From JAIEPT01 sp038217425 (GTDB lineage Bacteria > Planctomycetota > Planctomycetia > Gemmatales > Gemmataceae): a stretch of DNA of 7,828 nt. The DNA is taken from the NCBI GenBank assembly GCA_038217425.1, contig JBBQPM010000263.1, forward strand, positions 1 to 7,828, in the 5' to 3' direction. The translations under genes and the position numbers were made by a program. Positions 5,120 to 7,828 of this stretch are shown piece after piece (position 1 is the stretch's first letter; each line of letters opens with the position of its first letter). The notes under the pieces were generated by a model. The model was not told where the DNA came from. It ran no database searches and saw nothing but the letters and a program-made list of their open reading frames with translations.

Positions 5120-5186
5120 GTGGGGTATGTTTTTAACGTGCCGTGCGTTTCGCGGCACGTTACAAACGTGCCCCACGACGGCCTTG

Positions 5187-5228
5187 CTATTCCACGCTCA
5201 CGACTGTCATCGGTGTCGCGAAAACGAG
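5187..5228 (-). pseudogene. Degenerate duplicate of the PmoA-like gene's 3' end (copy 2)
   Basis: Read on the minus strand this gives LVFATPMTVVSVE and TAG. It is closer to copy 1 than to the intact gene end, so copies 1 and 2 share a more recent origin with each other, or came from a diverged paralogue. Confidence 0.65.
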
Positions 5229-5279
5229 GTGGGGCACGTTTTTAACGTGCCGTGTGTGACGTGCCCCACGACGGCTTCG

Positions 5280-6575
5280 CTACTTCACGCTCACAACTTT
5301 CACCGGCGTCACGAACACGTCTTGCAATCGGGCGGCCTGCTCCTTCGTCATCTCGCCCTTCTGGAACCAGATCCGGTGGTTGAGCACCAGCGGCTTCTCT
5401 TCGGTGAGGTCGTACTCGAAGTAGCAGCCGAATCGGCCGTAGTTGCGTTCGCTGTAGCGCTTCTCGCCGGGATTGTTTGGATGATCGATGTACTCGACGG
5501 AATAGCGCTGATCGTCGAGCACGAAGGAGAGGACGTTCCAGGGGAGATCGACGGGGCCCTTTTTGGTTTTGGGATCCCAGTTGCGGGTCTCGTCCAGGGC
5601 GCCCTTACCGTCGGGACGGAGGTAGTAGGTCTGCTTGGCGGTCTTGGCGGCAACGTCGTTGTGGGCGCGAAACTGGAAGCCCGCGTGCTGCGGATCGCCG
5701 TCGAGGCGCACGTTGCCTGCCTTCGATTTGAGCCGACTGGCGAACTCGATGAGGACGCCGTCCGCCAGCTTGTAAACCGTGTATTGGCGCTCCTCCTGGG
5801 CGAAGACGTCGTCCTTCTGCCCGTGCCAGTTCAGCAGCACCCGATGCTCGGCGATGTCGACGCCGGCCAGTTGATGCAGCGTTTTGACGTGCGAGGTGTG
5901 CTCGCCCTTGTTGCAGTGCCAGGTGTCGGCGGTTTGCTTGTCGCCGTAACTGATGCGGTTGAACGCGAACATGAGGCCGCGATGGTGCGGGTAAAGAAGC
6001 TTGCTGGTCGCGGCGTCCTCGTTGTTGTGTCCGCCGTTGGTGACGAAGCGTTTGCCTTCGAAATCCCAGAGATGGTGAAAGACCTTGAAGGAAAGATCGC
6101 GGGTTGCCTTGTCGGCATCGTAAGGGCGATTCATGTAACGCATCACGGGTTGATCGCCGGCGAGAAGGTCGATGTGCGCGCCCGCCTTTTCGACCCAACG
6201 CAATTTTTTGCTGAAAAGAACAGGATTGCCGGTTACTCCATCCGGGTTAGGGATCGTCGGTCGAGCAACGATATCGATCTTGCCGTGAATCTTGGGAAGT
6301 ACGAAGAGCAGATCGCGACGCACGCTGCGATTCTCGGCGGGGAGGGACGCGGTGACGAAGTTGGGCATCGTGAGCAGCGCCGGGACCGGGGGCGTGCTGG
6401 ACGTCGTGAAGATCTGCCAATCGGCGACGTCGGCGCTTGCGGGCGGGACTTGCAGCGGCACGCGCACGGGGACGCCCACGAGTTCGCGCTCGCCCGAATG
6501 CAGCGTGATGCGAAACTCTTGAGCGTGAGCCAAGGAAACGAGGGCGAGCCAGGCGAACAGCGCTTTGCGAATCAT
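5280..6575 (-). CDS. Secreted DUF6807/PmoA-like protein
   Basis: This 431-residue protein has a Sec signal peptide (MIRKALFAWLALVSLAHA, cut probably after A18 before QEF), so it is exported to the periplasm or outside. The mature part follows the DUF6807 (PmoA family) pattern: DLLAGDQPVMRYMNRPYD at 137-154, YPHHRGLMFAFNRISYG at 195-211, the DTWHCNKGEH segment at 217-226 with several histidines, and near the end a segment containing IDHPNNPGE followed by NHRIWFQKGEM. Histidine-rich PHHRG and DTWH are the best-conserved features. Relatives often sit near sugar-degradation genes, but their reaction is not established and nothing here identifies a substrate. The name PmoA does not mean methane monooxygenase. 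The ATG at 6575 is supported by GGAG 7 bases upstream (6583-6586) and by the signal peptide; the longer frame to 6644 is rejected. Its stop codon lies inside the third unit of the tandem repeat. Confidence 0.88.
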   Translation of the reverse strand: MIRKALFAWLALVSLAHAQEFRITLHSGERELVGVPVRVPLQVPPASADVADWQIFTTSSTPPVPALLTMPNFVTASLPAENRSVRRDLLFVLPKIHGKIDIVARPTIPNPDGVTGNPVLFSKKLRWVEKAGAHIDLLAGDQPVMRYMNRPYDADKATRDLSFKVFHHLWDFEGKRFVTNGGHNNEDAATSKLLYPHHRGLMFAFNRISYGDKQTADTWHCNKGEHTSHVKTLHQLAGVDIAEHRVLLNWHGQKDDVFAQEERQYTVYKLADGVLIEFASRLKSKAGNVRLDGDPQHAGFQFRAHNDVAAKTAKQTYYLRPDGKGALDETRNWDPKTKKGPVDLPWNVLSFVLDDQRYSVEYIDHPNNPGEKRYSERNYGRFGCYFEYDLTEEKPLVLNHRIWFQKGEMTKEQAARLQDVFVTPVKVVSVK

Positions 6576-6615
6576 GAAGTTTCTCCGCGACGTAACAAGG
6601 AGGTGCGAGAAGTGC

Positions 6616-6644
6616 ATCGTACGCCGAAGGCCCGCGGCTGCCAA
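6616..6644 (-). promoter_or_regulatory. Sigma70-type promoter for the DUF6807/PmoA-like gene
   Basis: On the minus strand TTGGCA (6644-6639, 5 of 6 to consensus) and TACGAT (6621-6616, 4 of 6) are 17 bases apart. The predicted start near 6609 gives a leader of about 34 bases before the ATG at 6575. AT-rich AAATTTT sits just upstream of the -35 and might act as an UP element. Confidence 0.55.
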
Positions 6645-6684
6645 CGAAAATTTCCGAGCCGCGACTCGGTAACGCGCGCGTCGC

Positions 6685-6714
6685 TTGCACCTTGGAGGCG
6701 TGCTCGACTAAGAT
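6685..6714 (+). promoter_or_regulatory. Weak promoter candidate for the M50 protease gene
   Basis: TTGCAC (6685-6690) and TAAGAT (6709-6714) are 18 bases apart. The match to consensus is modest, but position in the divergent gap fits. The predicted start near 6721 gives a leader of about 32 bases, with AGGTG shortly before the ATG at 6753. Confidence 0.35.
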
Positions 6715-6752
6715 AGAGGAGAGTCTCTTCGCCCCGACAATTAGGTGCCGCG

Positions 6753-7826
6753 ATGCACGATCCGTTCACATGGTCATTTCCGATGGGCCGACTCGGCGGC
6801 ATTGCCGTGCGTATCCATTTTTTATTGCCGCTGCTATTTTTGGGCCTGATCCTGCGGACCGCGTCGGCCGAGCGCGGCATCACGGGCGCCTGGATCGATT
6901 GTCTGCTCTACATGGTGCTGTTGTTTGTGACGATCCTCTTGCACGAGTTGGGGCACTGTTACGCCTGCCGATTCGTGGGGGGCGAAGCAAGCCAGGTCTT
7001 GCTGTGGCCCTTGGGGGGCCTGGCGCGGGCCGACTTGTTGCCGTATCATCCGCGCGCGTACTTCTGGTTCGCGGCCGGCGGTCCGATCGTCAACGTGCTG
7101 ATCTGTCTCGTCGCCGCCGCCGGTCTGGCGCTGCTGGGCGATCAACCCTTGCAGCCGCGCTGGAATCCGCTCGACTACGTCTTTCGCATCAACAGCGCCG
7201 GCGAAATCAACCTCTTCGTCTGGGGGGCCGGGGACAAAATCGAAACCGCCAGCTTCCTCCTCAAGGCGCTCGCCTTTTGGTTTCACGGCAGCTGGATTCT
7301 GCTCCTGTTTAACGTGCTGTGCATCGGCTTCCCGTTCGACGGCGGGCAAATGTTCCGCGCCTTGCTGTGGCCCTATCTCGGCTTTCGCCAGGCGACTGAG
7401 TACGCCATCTTCTCCGGCTTCTTCGTGATGATGATCCTGCTCCTCTTCGCGTTCATCTCCACCGAGTTGGGCGTCTTTCTGCTCCTGCTCGCGTACTTCA
7501 CCTACGCCTCGTGCAAGGCGGAATGGATCGCGCTGGAGACGGGGGGCGAGGATTCGCTCTTCGGGTACGATTTCTCGCAGGGCTATACGAGCCTGGAGAA
7601 AGATCAGCCGCCCCCCACGAAGAAGAAGTCGCCCGGGTTCTTCCAGCGCTGGCTGCAGCAGCGCGCCGATCGCAAACGGCAGAAGGAGACGCAGCAGCAG
7701 GAGGCGGATGAAAAGCGGATGGACGAATTGCTCGAGAAAATCCAGCGGCAGGGCAAGGGGTCGCTGACGGCCGAGGAGCAGCGGTTCCTGAAGCGTGTGT
7801 CGGATCGGTATCGCAATCGGCCGTGA
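6753..7826 (+). CDS. M50-family (site-2-type) intramembrane zinc metalloprotease with C-terminal charged tail
   Basis: This is a 357-residue polytopic membrane protein. After MGRLGGIAVRIHFLLPLLFL (first membrane segment) comes the zinc motif HELGH (H64, E65, H68) within the second segment. The third ligand is in PFDGG (D196), preceded by FNVLCIGFPF with N187, the usual M50 arrangement. Further membrane segments lie at about 104-128, 172-192, 212-236 and 237-252. Residues 100-111 include FAAGGPIVN, the GG-P-x-x-N pattern typical of the family. The last 75 residues are soluble: a Pro/Lys linker, a strongly charged probable coiled coil (300-333) and SLTAEEQRFLKRVSDRYR at 337-354. That last piece resembles the short DUF6576-type tail that I recall at the end of planctomycete rhomboid proteases. 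No PDZ domain is present. It may cleave membrane-bound regulators; no anti-sigma factor or other substrate gene is adjacent. The stop is complete, two bases before the window ends. Confidence 0.92.
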   Translation: MHDPFTWSFPMGRLGGIAVRIHFLLPLLFLGLILRTASAERGITGAWIDCLLYMVLLFVTILLHELGHCYACRFVGGEASQVLLWPLGGLARADLLPYHPRAYFWFAAGGPIVNVLICLVAAAGLALLGDQPLQPRWNPLDYVFRINSAGEINLFVWGAGDKIETASFLLKALAFWFHGSWILLLFNVLCIGFPFDGGQMFRALLWPYLGFRQATEYAIFSGFFVMMILLLFAFISTELGVFLLLLAYFTYASCKAEWIALETGGEDSLFGYDFSQGYTSLEKDQPPPTKKKSPGFFQRWLQQRADRKRQKETQQQEADEKRMDELLEKIQRQGKGSLTAEEQRFLKRVSDRYRNRP

Positions 7827-7828
7827 GT

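Larger units (their letters stand above)
5011..5321. repeat. Three tandem copies of a 109-bp unit (palindrome plus copied gene end)
   Basis: The copies are 5011-5119, 5120-5228 and 5229-5321. Copies 1 and 2 are both exactly 109 bases and differ at 8 positions. Copy 3 has a 16-base deletion in the right half of the palindrome and is otherwise co-linear. In each unit the first 57 bases (41 in copy 3) are a palindrome, ten or so bases form a short link, and the last 42 bases correspond to the final 13 codons and stop of the PmoA-like gene read on the minus strand. In copy 3 those 42 bases are the real end of that gene (5280-5321); copy 1 matches them at 33 of 42 positions. The array fills the gap between the PmoA-like and glutaredoxin-like genes. 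Confidence 0.9.

Noticed and set aside
5011..5321. CRISPR array
   Set aside because: The 109-base repeat is too long, the units abut with no unique spacers, there are only three, and no cas gene is near.
5127..6716. A 529-codon open frame on the plus strand opposite the PmoA-like gene
   Set aside because: It starts inside the tandem repeat and is antisense to a convincing secreted protein with signal peptide, ribosome binding site and promoter. No domain is visible in its translation.

Overview
The window looks like a piece of a GC-rich planctomycete chromosome, probably in or near the Pirellulales. This rests on recalled family distribution, not on a marker gene. The hints are a DUF6807/PmoA-type secreted protein, an M50 membrane protease with a C-terminal tail of the kind I associate with planctomycete proteases, a small FHA protein, an Rpn/DUF4351-like remnant and several long palindromes between genes. 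Nine protein-coding genes are supported. Most start sites were set by Shine-Dalgarno-like sequences and by where family homology begins.

Layout. Bases 2-439 (+) are the 3' end of an M20-type metallopeptidase/amidohydrolase. Bases 468-770 (-) encode a 100-residue protein that joins an N-terminal tag to a DUF4351-like C-terminus and seems to lack the nuclease core between them. Bases 821-1834 (-) are argC (arginine biosynthesis). A nested double palindrome (1885-1967) separates argC from a divergent FHA-domain gene (2020-2481, +). A perfect 20-bp hairpin (2480-2527) lies between that gene and a convergent LmbE/PIG-L deacetylase of BshB1 type (2543-3250, -). Next come a promoter with an internal palindrome, a short stand-alone helix-turn-helix regulator (3379-3735, +) and a lipoprotein alpha/beta hydrolase (3774-4766, +). 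The hydrolase gene overlaps tail to tail with a glutaredoxin-like gene (4717-4995, -). Bases 5011-5321 hold three tandem copies of a 109-bp unit. Bases 5280-6575 (-) encode the secreted DUF6807/PmoA-like protein. The window closes with a divergent M50 site-2-type protease (6753-7826, +).

How the genes relate. I see no single multi-gene pathway or defence island. The regulator and the lipoprotein hydrolase are 38 bases apart on one strand and probably share a promoter. The PmoA-like gene and the glutaredoxin-like gene lie on one strand with the repeat array between them. argC and the mini-DUF4351 gene are also co-directional.

The most unusual feature is the tandem array. Each 109-bp unit joins a long palindrome to a diverged copy of the last 13 codons and stop codon of the neighbouring PmoA-like gene, so the array carries two extra degenerate gene ends beside the real one. 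Three unrelated long palindromes within about 3.5 kb, two of them with hairpins nested inside each arm, suggest dispersed repeat elements that settle at gene ends and may affect transcript ends.
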